Assembly (NCBI GenBank): GCA_016929335.1
Contig: JAFGIY010000237.1
Span: 1-64,000, forward strand
From: Acidobacteriota bacterium
GTDB lineage: Bacteria; Acidobacteriota; UBA6911
Direction: 5' to 3'
Length of the DNA: 64,000 nucleotides
Shown: positions 1-8,346 of the stretch, piece after piece
How positions within the stretch are numbered: position 1 is the first letter of the stretch
How the letters are laid out: each line of letters begins with the position of its first letter
The notes under the pieces: generated by a model
The model's database searches: none
The model's input: the letters and a program-made list of their open reading frames with translations, nothing else
What the model was told of the DNA's origin: nothing
Program-made: the position numbers and the translations under genes

Positions 1-82
1 CCCGCATTGCCTGCGTCGCGGCGCCTTGCATCTGCCCGCCCGGCGCTCGCGTCAAAATGTAAACTTATTGTTGCGCGGGCCC
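1..82. other. GC-rich non-coding edge, possible half of a palindromic element
   Basis: No coding frame is supported here. The first ~52 bases are strongly GC-rich, with repeated GCG/GGCGCC words, unlike the flanking gene. They then give way to an AT-rich patch before the stop of the Crp-like gene. The composition resembles one arm of an intergenic palindromic repeat cut by the window edge, similar in style to the stretch at 34311-34396, but the partner arm is outside the window. It could also be the end of a neighbouring gene. Confidence 0.25.
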
Positions 83-754
83 TTAGGATTCCCGTAACAG
101 CGCTTCTGAATCGATCAGCGTCATACGCCGCTGATTGATTTCGATAATTCCCTGTTCACGAAGATGGGCCAGGACGCGGGTTACCGTTTCCCGTGATGTC
201 CCCACCATTTCGGCCAATTCTTGATGTGTGATCTTGAGATCTATGATGGTTCCATGAGCATCACGTATCCCGTGTCTCTTGGCGAGTTGGTAGATCCCCA
301 TCCGAATCCTTGCATCCGCTGTGCTGGAACTCAGACTTTGAGTCTGCCAGACCTGGCGCAACCTGGCACAAAGTACATGGATGATCTGCAGCATGACCTT
401 CTCGTTGTGCAGAAGGTATTTATGGAAATCAGCGCCGCTCAGGGAGATGATTTTGGAGTCTTCCATCGCGGAGACTGTTGCCGGTGCAGTTTTCCCATCC
501 AAAAGTGACATTTCTCCAAAAAAATCTCCGGCGCGATGGATGGCCAGAATTGTTTCTTTCCCTCCGGCGCCCGATTTGGATACTTTGACCTTTCCCGAAA
601 GCACCAGGTACATGTAATTGCCAGTCTCCTCCTCAAGGAAAATAATCTGGCCCTTTCGATAGGCACGTGCCACAAAAATATGCGCTAGTTGGCTGAACTC
701 CTCATCCGTGAGGGTGGAAAAAAGGGGTACTTTGCGAATCAGATCGACTTTCAT
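83..754 (-). CDS. Crp/Fnr family transcriptional regulator
   Basis: A 223-residue cytosolic DNA-binding regulator. Residues ~10-125 form a cyclic-nucleotide-binding-type beta roll (starting KVPLFSTLTDEEF, with GEMSLLDGK at 80-88). Residues ~150-220 form a Crp-type winged helix, with the recognition region ITHQELAEMVGTSRETVTR. No N-terminal or central cysteine cluster is seen, so an Fnr-type iron-sulfur sensor is unlikely. The phosphate-binding cassette reads GKTAPATV where cAMP binders usually have an arginine (RSATV-like), so the ligand is uncertain. The start overlaps the stop of the upstream gene by 4 bases, so it is co-transcribed with the DUF6599-like gene and the amidase. Family assignment is firm; the regulon and ligand cannot be read from the sequence. 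Confidence 0.93.
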   Translation of the reverse strand: MKVDLIRKVPLFSTLTDEEFSQLAHIFVARAYRKGQIIFLEEETGNYMYLVLSGKVKVSKSGAGGKETILAIHRAGDFFGEMSLLDGKTAPATVSAMEDSKIISLSGADFHKYLLHNEKVMLQIIHVLCARLRQVWQTQSLSSSTADARIRMGIYQLAKRHGIRDAHGTIIDLKITHQELAEMVGTSRETVTRVLAHLREQGIIEINQRRMTLIDSEALLRES

Positions 755-1845
755 CGCAACCTCAGTCTAATGATTTCGGCTCGCTCCGGTTCATCCGGTG
801 CGTTTTTGGTTATACGGCCTCGGAGAAAAAAGCGCAAAACAGCAAATCCAGCTCCTGCAAAAATCGAAATCACTGCCAATATGGCTATAAAAAACAGGGA
901 CTGCACAACGGTTCCCAGAATGCTGACCGGTATGCCCCAGATAATTTTGGAATCGTTTTTCTTTTCATAGACCCATCGTATTGAATAGCTATAGCGAAGC
1001 GTCCCTAATAATTTATCGGCAGCGGCAGAATCTACAGGACTGTTAAGTATGGCGATGATGGGGCCGATCTTTTTCGCATAGGTATTGTAACCGCCGGCGA
1101 GAGAAAGCCCTGCATCCCCCAGTTCGTCAAAATAGTCTTCCGCTACTTGTCCGGTCGGGAAATTCATTAAAAACAGCACTCCGGTTTTGCCATCGATGGT
1201 GTAATTCGCACGGGCTATTTCCGCATCATGAGTGAGAACCAGCGTTTTGACGGTTTCTTCTCCCGCATGGGATTTGAAGCATTGCAGCCCGGGAAAATAT
1301 TGAAGACTGGATGAATTATAGCCCTGCTCAGGAAAGTGCGATATGAGAGCTGGTGGCTTTTGCTCGTTTGGATCAATTCGATTGCATATGGATAAGGCGA
1401 TGCGCTTCAGCAGCCCTTCAGAAGCGTTCTGGCTGTCAATGCGTATCCAGCGCCTGTTGCGAATGCAGTGAAGGCTGCCTGTTGAAATGGCATAGGCATC
1501 GCCAGGAGGGCCATTCTGAATCCTGGCTATTCTCAGGAGCGTCAACAGCGAATAGGCTGCTCGATAATCTCTGAGCGTGATGATCTCGATTCTCAGCTCA
1601 TCGGTTCCTCCTATCGAGTAGACGCGGCGATTGTATTTGTCAAATCCGACGTCCTTAATCAGGCGACCATCCTTAATCGAGGAAAGACGGGCAGGATCTT
1701 CGAAAGACTCCTCTGAGATGATCTTTTGAAGCTCACGAAACTCAAGATCGGCGGGGAAGTGGCTATCGGACGCAAATTCTACCTGACCAACGGCGGCGAC
1801 ACAAACCCCTAATAAAGAGCACAGAATAAATATGGGGAATTTCAT
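751..1845 (-). CDS. DUF6599-like exported/membrane-anchored protein
   Basis: A 364-residue protein of unknown function. It has an N-terminal signal peptide (MKFPIFILCSLLGVCVAAVG), a long extracytoplasmic domain (residues ~25-310) and one hydrophobic segment near residues 315-340 followed by an arginine-rich cytoplasmic tail. Positions such as YSIGGTDELRIEI and ALSICNRI recall the DUF6599 family, which I know mainly from Acidobacteriota; this is recognition from memory, not a search. The ATG directly follows the TAA of the upstream amidase gene (no gap), and the 3' end overlaps the Crp-like gene by 4 bases, so the three form one operon. A role at the cell surface is likely, but no reaction can be assigned. 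Confidence 0.75.
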   Translation of the reverse strand: MKFPIFILCSLLGVCVAAVGQVEFASDSHFPADLEFRELQKIISEESFEDPARLSSIKDGRLIKDVGFDKYNRRVYSIGGTDELRIEIITLRDYRAAYSLLTLLRIARIQNGPPGDAYAISTGSLHCIRNRRWIRIDSQNASEGLLKRIALSICNRIDPNEQKPPALISHFPEQGYNSSSLQYFPGLQCFKSHAGEETVKTLVLTHDAEIARANYTIDGKTGVLFLMNFPTGQVAEDYFDELGDAGLSLAGGYNTYAKKIGPIIAILNSPVDSAAADKLLGTLRYSYSIRWVYEKKNDSKIIWGIPVSILGTVVQSLFFIAILAVISIFAGAGFAVLRFFLRGRITKNAPDEPERAEIIRLRLR

Positions 1846-4188
1846 TTACTTTATGGGTATCTGGTTTTGTACGAATTCGCTTCCAAGAGTTTTTACGTAG
1901 CCTTCAATCCCGGAAAATAAAGCTTTCGCAAGGCTTTCTTGATTTGCCGATCTTTTGAGAAGTTTCTCAACCGATGGATTGCTGAGAAAGGCCACCTCTG
2001 CCAGTATCGAGGGCATCTTTGCATCGATCAGAACTATGAAAGGAGCACAGCGCACACCCCTGTTTTGTGTTGATGGGATAGCCCTTTTTGCGCCTGAATA
2101 CAAAAATCTCTGAACCATTAAAGCCAGTTCTCTGGATTCGGCTGCTTTGTCAGCCTGAGCTATTTTTTTAATAAGATTTTCAAGCTCATGAATATTATTT
2201 GTAGCAGTCGCATTTTCCCGGGCAGCGATCTCACGATCAGCTTTCGTTTTAGCGAAGTCAAGATAATAGGTCTCAACGCCGCTTATCGAGCGGGAGCGGC
2301 TGGAATTGGCATGAATCGAAATGAAAAGATCAGCTTTATACCGATTGGCTATCGCGGTTCGCTCTTCAAGAGGGATAAAAACATCATCATAGCGCGTCAA
2401 GATTACTTCGGCCCCAAGATTTTCCTGTAGAAGCTTCTGAAGCTCAAGCGCCAGCGAGAGCACAAGGTCTTTTTCAAGCAATCCACCCGGTCCAACAGTG
2501 CCAAGATCATGTCCTCCATGTCCGGGATCAAGCACGATCCGGCCGATCTTCAATCCAAGTATTCGAGTTAATGTGCGATCTCCACGACTGGTGGGCGGGG
2601 CCGCTTTGGGGTTTTGCGAAATGATTGATTCCAAGTCAGTTTTTTTGGCTTCAGGCTCTTTGCTGGTTGATAAATTGGAGAGCAGGCCGGAAGTCGACTG
2701 GTTCGCTAGTGAAGCAGGCTTCCTCTCTTGGGAGGGAAGAGGCGGCAGCATCACCTTTGCGGTCATTATCGGATTCGCAGCTACGGCCTTCGGAGCATTT
2801 GATTGAACGGATGAATCCGCCTGCCTTTGGATATTCTTTGATACACCCGATGCGGGCATATCCAAACTGGTTTGAGTGAGAGGAACCGAGTCGTGTCTAC
2901 CCGGAATATTAGGCTTGGGAGACAGTTCTGTGACGGCACGCGGCGGGGGCCTTCGACTCTTATCGAGTAAGATGGCAGGTGGAATTCCAGTTAAATTTTT
3001 GCCGGATTCCAATATCTGCTCTTTGTCTTTAGCTGCTGTATCCTGAAATGAAGAATTGCCCGCTGAGGTTTTGCGTATGTCCGCTCTGATGTTAGATTTA
3101 GGCTCCGCAGCATCTTTTTTTATATCCACATCCAATGCTTTGAGTTTCTCTTTCGAAGGCGCTCGATTAACAGCCTCCTGGGCTGAACTGCTTTTTGATG
3201 CATCCTTTCCCGTTTTGATGGCTAAACCTGTTCTTGGCGCAGGAGGCACCATCCCCAATCCAGCGCTTATCGTGCCTCGTTTATATAGGTCAACAGTGAT
3301 GCGAAAGGGATTGCGTAATTCAGATATTGAATAATCACTATTCTGTGTGAGGTCCAGAACAATACGAATTGTGCCCTTGTCTCTGGAGGAAATGCGGATC
3401 TGCCTCAGAAATTCATCCTCCACCGGGATGGCTTTCATCTGCAAATTTCGCCCCAACCTGGCATTAGTCACATCAAAATATATTCTTCCCGGATTGGACA
3501 GGCGTTCCTTGAAATATTCAGCATCTGAATCCATGTCGATGATGACACGTGTATATTCTTCGGCTGACCAGTGCCGGATGCTTTTAATTAATGAAACCAA
3601 GGGCTTTCCAGCGGGTTGATCGGACTCTGCCGGTTTCAGTCGTTCAGGAAGCGGTTTTGGAGTCGTTTCTTTCTGAGGAAGCTTGTGCGCAACCCCAGAG
3701 CTCTTATACCGAGCCGTCAGGGTTTGATATGCATTTTGAGCAGCCGTTTCATCATTTAGATGATTTCGATAGATATCGCTCAGCCGAAGAAGAGCATCCG
3801 GGCAGTTTTTATGGCCAGCGTAGTCTTTGACGAGCAGTTCGAATCGCCTGGCAGCCTTTTTGTATAGCTCCGGGTCCGAGAATCTCTCTCCCATTTCCTG
3901 ATAAATAAGACCTTCTTCATAAATAGCGGCTGCCGTATGAATATAATGAGGATCTTTTACATGGACCCTTCGATAGGTCTTGGCACATTCCAGATAAAGA
4001 TTAAGAGGTGCTTGAATAGTCTGTGTGATTTCGCTCCGCTTCAGGCTGGCTTCCTTGAAAGCCATAGCCGCTCCGGCGGAATCCCATGCATAAGCATAAA
4101 AAGCTGAAAACAGTGCACACAGCACTGCACACAACAACGCTCGCGCGATGCTAACACGCCACGGGAGAGGGTTCATGGTTAACATCAT
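1846..4188 (-). CDS. N-acetylmuramoyl-L-alanine amidase with TPR and AMIN domains
   Basis: A 780-residue cell-wall hydrolase that should cleave the lactyl-amide bond between MurNAc and the stem peptide in the periplasm. An N-terminal hydrophobic export signal is followed by a TPR-like helical region (~45-165) and an AMIN domain (~200-305), which in AmiC-type enzymes targets peptidoglycan or the septum. A long low-complexity linker follows, then the Amidase_3 domain (~545-770). Zinc and catalytic motifs are visible: VLDPGHGGHD, the Glu in GLLEKD, SIHANSS and the late EVAFLSN. An upstream TTG at 4212 is also open. I prefer the tandem ATGs at 4188/4185 because they begin at the signal peptide. 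It leads the amidase/DUF6599/Crp-like operon. The unusually long Ser/Pro/Lys-rich linker is the main oddity. Confidence 0.92.
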   Translation of the reverse strand: MMLTMNPLPWRVSIARALLCAVLCALFSAFYAYAWDSAGAAMAFKEASLKRSEITQTIQAPLNLYLECAKTYRRVHVKDPHYIHTAAAIYEEGLIYQEMGERFSDPELYKKAARRFELLVKDYAGHKNCPDALLRLSDIYRNHLNDETAAQNAYQTLTARYKSSGVAHKLPQKETTPKPLPERLKPAESDQPAGKPLVSLIKSIRHWSAEEYTRVIIDMDSDAEYFKERLSNPGRIYFDVTNARLGRNLQMKAIPVEDEFLRQIRISSRDKGTIRIVLDLTQNSDYSISELRNPFRITVDLYKRGTISAGLGMVPPAPRTGLAIKTGKDASKSSSAQEAVNRAPSKEKLKALDVDIKKDAAEPKSNIRADIRKTSAGNSSFQDTAAKDKEQILESGKNLTGIPPAILLDKSRRPPPRAVTELSPKPNIPGRHDSVPLTQTSLDMPASGVSKNIQRQADSSVQSNAPKAVAANPIMTAKVMLPPLPSQERKPASLANQSTSGLLSNLSTSKEPEAKKTDLESIISQNPKAAPPTSRGDRTLTRILGLKIGRIVLDPGHGGHDLGTVGPGGLLEKDLVLSLALELQKLLQENLGAEVILTRYDDVFIPLEERTAIANRYKADLFISIHANSSRSRSISGVETYYLDFAKTKADREIAARENATATNNIHELENLIKKIAQADKAAESRELALMVQRFLYSGAKRAIPSTQNRGVRCAPFIVLIDAKMPSILAEVAFLSNPSVEKLLKRSANQESLAKALFSGIEGYVKTLGSEFVQNQIPIK

Positions 4189-4275
4189 ATGTATCCGCTT
4201 GCTATATGTCAAGCTTTAATAGTTAGAACTCATTGATAATTAAGGTACTTGCGGGACAAACAATCATGGGCTGCA

Positions 4276-4995
4276 TCAGAATGGAGAAAATCCGTTCGTC
4301 TCGCTGCATGCTCGACTCGGAATATTGCTTAGATGAGTCACTCCCGATTCATCAATGCATCGCCATGTTTTTGGGTGTTCTGGAGCATCCTGCGGCGATG
4401 TGTCCAGGCTATTCTTCCCCAATCGACTGGTTATAGACTCTATGTATTTTTTTGTTTCTCGTATTTCTGGCACGCGACCAAGGCGCTGAACCAGATTCTC
4501 GCCGGCATTATATGCTGCCAGGCTTAGTGATAAATCGTTGCTGAAACTATCCATTAGGAAACGGAAGTGCTTCACGCCTCCCCGAATATTTTCCTCTGGA
4601 TCAAAGCTATTGTTGACTCCCAGGCGCTCGGCGGTGGCGGGCATCAACTGCATTAGACCGCGAGCTCCCTTAGGTGATACCGCTCTTGGGTTAAATCCTG
4701 ATTCTGTAGCAATTATGGAGCGTATCAAAGAAGGATCCAAATTATATTGATTGGCATACTTTTCAATGATCGCATCATATGAGCCTGTATTGTCCGCTGG
4801 CGGTACAGGAGCTGACTCAGATGGAACAGATCCGCTAATCCGCAAATCGAAAACCGGTTTTACCGGAGCTATATTGGTAAAAACTCTAATTCCATCTTCA
4901 TCGACGTAGGAAAAATGCTGAGCCTGGAGGGTTCCGTTGGCTGCCCCGATGGATAGGAATGTTAGAAGAAGCAGGAAAATTTGTCTGTTATACAT
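4276..4995 (-). CDS. Lytic transglycosylase with DUF4124-like segments at both ends
   Basis: A 239-residue exported peptidoglycan lyase of the Slt70/MltC type. A signal peptide (starting MYNRQIFLLLLTFLSIGAANG) is followed by a short DUF4124-like strand pair (FSYVDEDGIRVFTNIAP). The SLT domain (~85-190) has the catalytic glutamate in IATESGFNP, then GARGLMQLMPATA and LSLAAYNAGE. The C-terminus (WRCIDESGVTHLSNIPS) resembles the N-terminal DUF4124-like motif. A TTG at 5022 is also in frame; the ATG at 4995 starts the signal peptide cleanly. It lies between alaS and the amidase on the same strand, so both wall hydrolases may be co-expressed. Confidence 0.92.
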   Translation of the reverse strand: MYNRQIFLLLLTFLSIGAANGTLQAQHFSYVDEDGIRVFTNIAPVKPVFDLRISGSVPSESAPVPPADNTGSYDAIIEKYANQYNLDPSLIRSIIATESGFNPRAVSPKGARGLMQLMPATAERLGVNNSFDPEENIRGGVKHFRFLMDSFSNDLSLSLAAYNAGENLVQRLGRVPEIRETKKYIESITSRLGKNSLDTSPQDAPEHPKTWRCIDESGVTHLSNIPSRACSETNGFSPF

Positions 4996-5100
4996 ACACT
5001 TAAGGCTATCAAAGCCAAACAATTAAGATATCGGCCAAAAGAAAAAAGTCTATAATAATCTCATCACCCTCTTATTATTTTGTTCACTGGAGTTTGCGCT

Positions 5101-7737
5101 CTATGCCGACAGCAGATCTTCAATCACGGAGTAGCTGTGGTCGATGGCTGCAGAGAGCTTTGTGCAATCCTTCCCACCAGCCTCGGCCAATTCAGGTTTT
5201 CCTCCCCCGGCTCCGCCTACAAGAGGAGCTAATTGCTTTATTACCTGGCCGGCCGGGATGCGTCTGCAAATATCACTGGTAACCATGACCACCAGTGCCG
5301 CCTTCTCATTCTGTGGAGCGCCAAGGATGACAATTCCGGATCCAAGCTTTTTTTTAAGCTCATCGGCAATATTTCTCAGGCTCGTCCGGTCCGTTTCAGG
5401 AAGAGTTGCCGCCAATACTTTGATTCCTTGAATCTCTTTTGTCCCGTTGAGGATGGCACCCAAATTAGCTCGTGCCGATTGGGTTTTCAGATCGACGATC
5501 TGTCGCTGCAAATCGCGCACCTGGGCCTGCAGCTTTTCTATCAAAACAGGAATATCTTGGCGCAAAACCTTGTTATCGCTCTGGATGGAATCCAGAATCA
5601 GTTCATCGGACCGGAGCCGTTCCAGGGCGGCTGGTCCGGTAAAAGCCTCGATCCGGCGAATGCCGGCTGCTATGCCGGATTCGCTAATGATCTTAAACAA
5701 ACCGATAGAACCTGTGGATGATACGTGAGTTCCTCCACAAAGCTCCTTACTGAATCCAGGGACCTCAATAACTCTGACATTTTCCTGATATTTTTCTCCA
5801 AAAAGTGCCATAGCACCGGATTTCATGGCACTATCCAAGTCCATCACTGCGGTCGCTACGGTTGCATTTGCCCATATTTGTTCGTTTACCAGATTTTCTA
5901 TCTCTTTGATCTCCGCCGGCGTTAATGGCGCATAATGCGTGAAATCAAACCGCAACCGGTCCGGAGAAACCATAGACCCTGCTTGTTTAACATGAGATCC
6001 AAGGGTCTTTTGGAGGGCCGCCTGTAAAAGATGGGTGGCCGTATGATTTTTCATTGTAAGACGTCGTCTGTCGAGATCAACGGTGGCATCGATTTTATCG
6101 CTAATCTGAAAAGATCCAGTTTCAATCCGGACAAGATGTGAGATGGTTGTGCCCCTATAAATAGTATTGATAACAACAGCTTTTGAATCATTTTTTGCAA
6201 TATGGCCGGTGTCACCGACCTGTCCGCCGGCCTCGGCATAGAAAGGCGTCGCATCCAGGACCAATTCGCCCGATTGCCCTGCATGGATGCTCTCAGCACG
6301 CTCACCATCCACCAGTATTGCTTGTATTACAGCGTTTACGGAACACTCAATTCCGTAGCCCACAAAACTGGTTTTTCCCTCGAAGATCGCCTGAACAACT
6401 TCCTCCCTGACTTTTCCGCAAAGATAATCTTGTCTGGATCTCTCACGCTGGGATTCAAATGCTTTGGCAAAGCCTGCTTCATCAACCGTTAATCCGTTTT
6501 CCTGGGCGAGATCTTCGATGATTTCGAGAGGAAGACCACGTGTATCATACAGAAAAAAGGCGTCTTCGCCAGACAAGGTTCGGGATCCGTTTGCTTTCAG
6601 TTTGCGGGCTTTTTCCCGAAAATCCTTTAATCCTTCTCCAAGCGTGCCTGCGAATGAATCCTCCTCTTGTCGGATGGCTCGCGCTACGGTTTCTCTGGTT
6701 CTTGTCAGATCCGGATATGCATCTTTCATCAGTTCAACGACTTTTCCGGCAATGCGATAGATAAAAGGCTCGTCGATTCCAAGCCTTTTGCCATGCACCA
6801 TAGCCCGCCGCAGTATTTTGCGCAAAACATATCCGCGTTTATCATTGCCGGGATATTGTCCGTCCCCTACAACAAAAGCCGCAGCGCGGGAATGATCCGC
6901 AATAATTCGCATTGAAATATCATCATTGAGACTGGATCCGTAGTCCGTGTTGCACAGCCCGGCAATTTCCTGAAGCAGGGGCATAAAAAGATCGGTGTCA
7001 TAGTTGGATGTTTTGTTCTGTAAAACGGTCGTTATTCTTTCCAATCCCATCCCGGTATCGATAGAAGGGGAGGGCAGAGGATTCAGCGCATTGGCGGAAT
7101 CACGGTTATATTGCATGAAGACGAGGTTCCAGACCTCCACCCAGCGGCCGCACGAGCATGTCAGATCGCATTCGCCATGATCCGGAATAGGGCTTTTTTG
7201 GAAATCGTAATGCAGCTCGGAACAGGGACCGCATGGCCCTGTATCGCCCATCGCCCAAAAATTGTCCTCTTCTCCCAGCCGCACGATCTTGCTTTCCGGG
7301 ATGTGTTCCTGGCGATGCCAAATATCCCATGCTTCGTCGTCATCTCGAAATATCGTGACCCAAAGCCTTTTGGGATCGAGACCGTATTGTTTGGTTAGCA
7401 GTTCCCATGCGAAATGAATTGCGTCCTTTTTAAAATAGTCACCGAAAGAAAAGTTTCCCAGCATTTCGAAAAATGTGTGATGCCGGTTCGAATGGCCAAC
7501 ATCTTTGAAATCGTTATGCTTACCACTCACGCGCATGCACTTTTGACTTGAAGCGGCGCGCTTATATGGCCGGACATCATTTCCCAGGAAAACGTCTTTG
7601 AACTGATTCATACCTGCGTTAGTGAACAGCAGGGTGGGATCATTAAAGGGAATCAATGATGAACTGGTGACGATTTTATGGCCTGCCTTCTCAAAATATT
7701 TAAGAAAAGTGTCACGGATCTGATTGCTGCTTGTCAA
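5101..7737 (-). CDS. alaS: Alanine--tRNA ligase
   Basis: An 878-residue enzyme that charges tRNA-Ala. The class II catalytic core is N-terminal (TLLFTNAGMNQFKDVF, GPCGPCSEL). The editing domain carries the zinc-binding motifs HTATHLLQAAL and CGGTHV (~560-670), and the C-Ala domain ends in a glycine-rich GGAGGGKPELAEAGGK stretch. Length is normal for the family. The best start is the TTG at 7737, six bases after an AGGAG. It gives the usual N-terminus MTSSNQIRDTFLKYF; the earlier TTG at 7755 lies inside the ribosome-binding region. The recX stop is at 7739-7741, so the two genes abut and are probably translated from one message. Confidence 0.98.
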   Translation of the reverse strand: MTSSNQIRDTFLKYFEKAGHKIVTSSSLIPFNDPTLLFTNAGMNQFKDVFLGNDVRPYKRAASSQKCMRVSGKHNDFKDVGHSNRHHTFFEMLGNFSFGDYFKKDAIHFAWELLTKQYGLDPKRLWVTIFRDDDEAWDIWHRQEHIPESKIVRLGEEDNFWAMGDTGPCGPCSELHYDFQKSPIPDHGECDLTCSCGRWVEVWNLVFMQYNRDSANALNPLPSPSIDTGMGLERITTVLQNKTSNYDTDLFMPLLQEIAGLCNTDYGSSLNDDISMRIIADHSRAAAFVVGDGQYPGNDKRGYVLRKILRRAMVHGKRLGIDEPFIYRIAGKVVELMKDAYPDLTRTRETVARAIRQEEDSFAGTLGEGLKDFREKARKLKANGSRTLSGEDAFFLYDTRGLPLEIIEDLAQENGLTVDEAGFAKAFESQRERSRQDYLCGKVREEVVQAIFEGKTSFVGYGIECSVNAVIQAILVDGERAESIHAGQSGELVLDATPFYAEAGGQVGDTGHIAKNDSKAVVINTIYRGTTISHLVRIETGSFQISDKIDATVDLDRRRLTMKNHTATHLLQAALQKTLGSHVKQAGSMVSPDRLRFDFTHYAPLTPAEIKEIENLVNEQIWANATVATAVMDLDSAMKSGAMALFGEKYQENVRVIEVPGFSKELCGGTHVSSTGSIGLFKIISESGIAAGIRRIEAFTGPAALERLRSDELILDSIQSDNKVLRQDIPVLIEKLQAQVRDLQRQIVDLKTQSARANLGAILNGTKEIQGIKVLAATLPETDRTSLRNIADELKKKLGSGIVILGAPQNEKAALVVMVTSDICRRIPAGQVIKQLAPLVGGAGGGKPELAEAGGKDCTKLSAAIDHSYSVIEDLLSA

Positions 7738-7738
7738 T

Positions 7739-8275
7739 TCAATCTCCTGTTTCAAAGGGCTGCAAGGCTGCTGCAGGTAATATTTGTCTCAATGCGCCAA
7801 GTATGCTCTCATCATCAAAACCGCGCCGACCCAAGTGCAAGATTAATTTCCGAACGCCTTTTGGATCCCTCGGCATGCCCTTTTTGCCAAAATGATTTTG
7901 AATATATTCCAAAATCAGAGCCGATTGATCTCCCGCCTCGTTCCGTATAAGTTCAAGCGCCCTATCAATAGCGGGCAGTCCGACCTCATGCCGAAGCAAA
8001 GCGTTTTGTATCTTTAGAGGACTCCATCCTTGTTGACGGATCCTTTGGAGAGCAAAATTATACGCATAATCATCGTCATTGAGAAGATTCAGCTGCTCTA
8101 AATGATTGAGAACGGATTTGATCTCAGAATCTCCGGCAAGCCCTTCAAGCTTTTTCCTCAGATCGTTTCGGCTATAGGCACGGCGAGCTAAAAAGGATCC
8201 TGCGCGTCTGAGCAGCATTTTATTGATATTGGCGCCCATGCTTTGATCTTCAGAAGGATGAAATGTTTGATGCAT
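7739..8275 (-). CDS. recX: Regulatory protein RecX
   Basis: A 178-residue helical protein that in known systems binds the RecA filament and limits recombination. The three-helix repeats of the family are visible: FLARRAYSRNDLRKKL, LNDDDYAYNFALQRIRQQGWSPLKI and the C-terminal FGKKGMPRDPKGVRKLILHLGRRGF. The start may be 8275 or the internal ATG at 8239, where the conserved region begins; neither has a strong Shine-Dalgarno match. recA is not in the window; recX instead precedes alaS directly. Confidence 0.88.
   Translation of the reverse strand: MHQTFHPSEDQSMGANINKMLLRRAGSFLARRAYSRNDLRKKLEGLAGDSEIKSVLNHLEQLNLLNDDDYAYNFALQRIRQQGWSPLKIQNALLRHEVGLPAIDRALELIRNEAGDQSALILEYIQNHFGKKGMPRDPKGVRKLILHLGRRGFDDESILGALRQILPAAALQPFETGD
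7743..7749 (-). promoter_or_regulatory. Ribosome-binding site that fixes the alaS TTG start
   Basis: CAGGAG read on the minus strand, with a six-base spacer to the TTG at 7737. It lies inside the last codons of recX and argues for TTG initiation of alaS rather than the upstream TTG at 7755. Confidence 0.7.
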
Positions 8276-8346
8276 CCCATGGGAATTGCATCAGAGTGCC
8301 GGGATTGTCCCCGCTTTGTGATACCACACTCATGCAGAATATCTTA

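Noticed and set aside
8309-8335. TGTGA-like half site in the recX-pilT gap as a Crp operator
   Set aside because: Only one half site matches; the second half does not complete a symmetric site.
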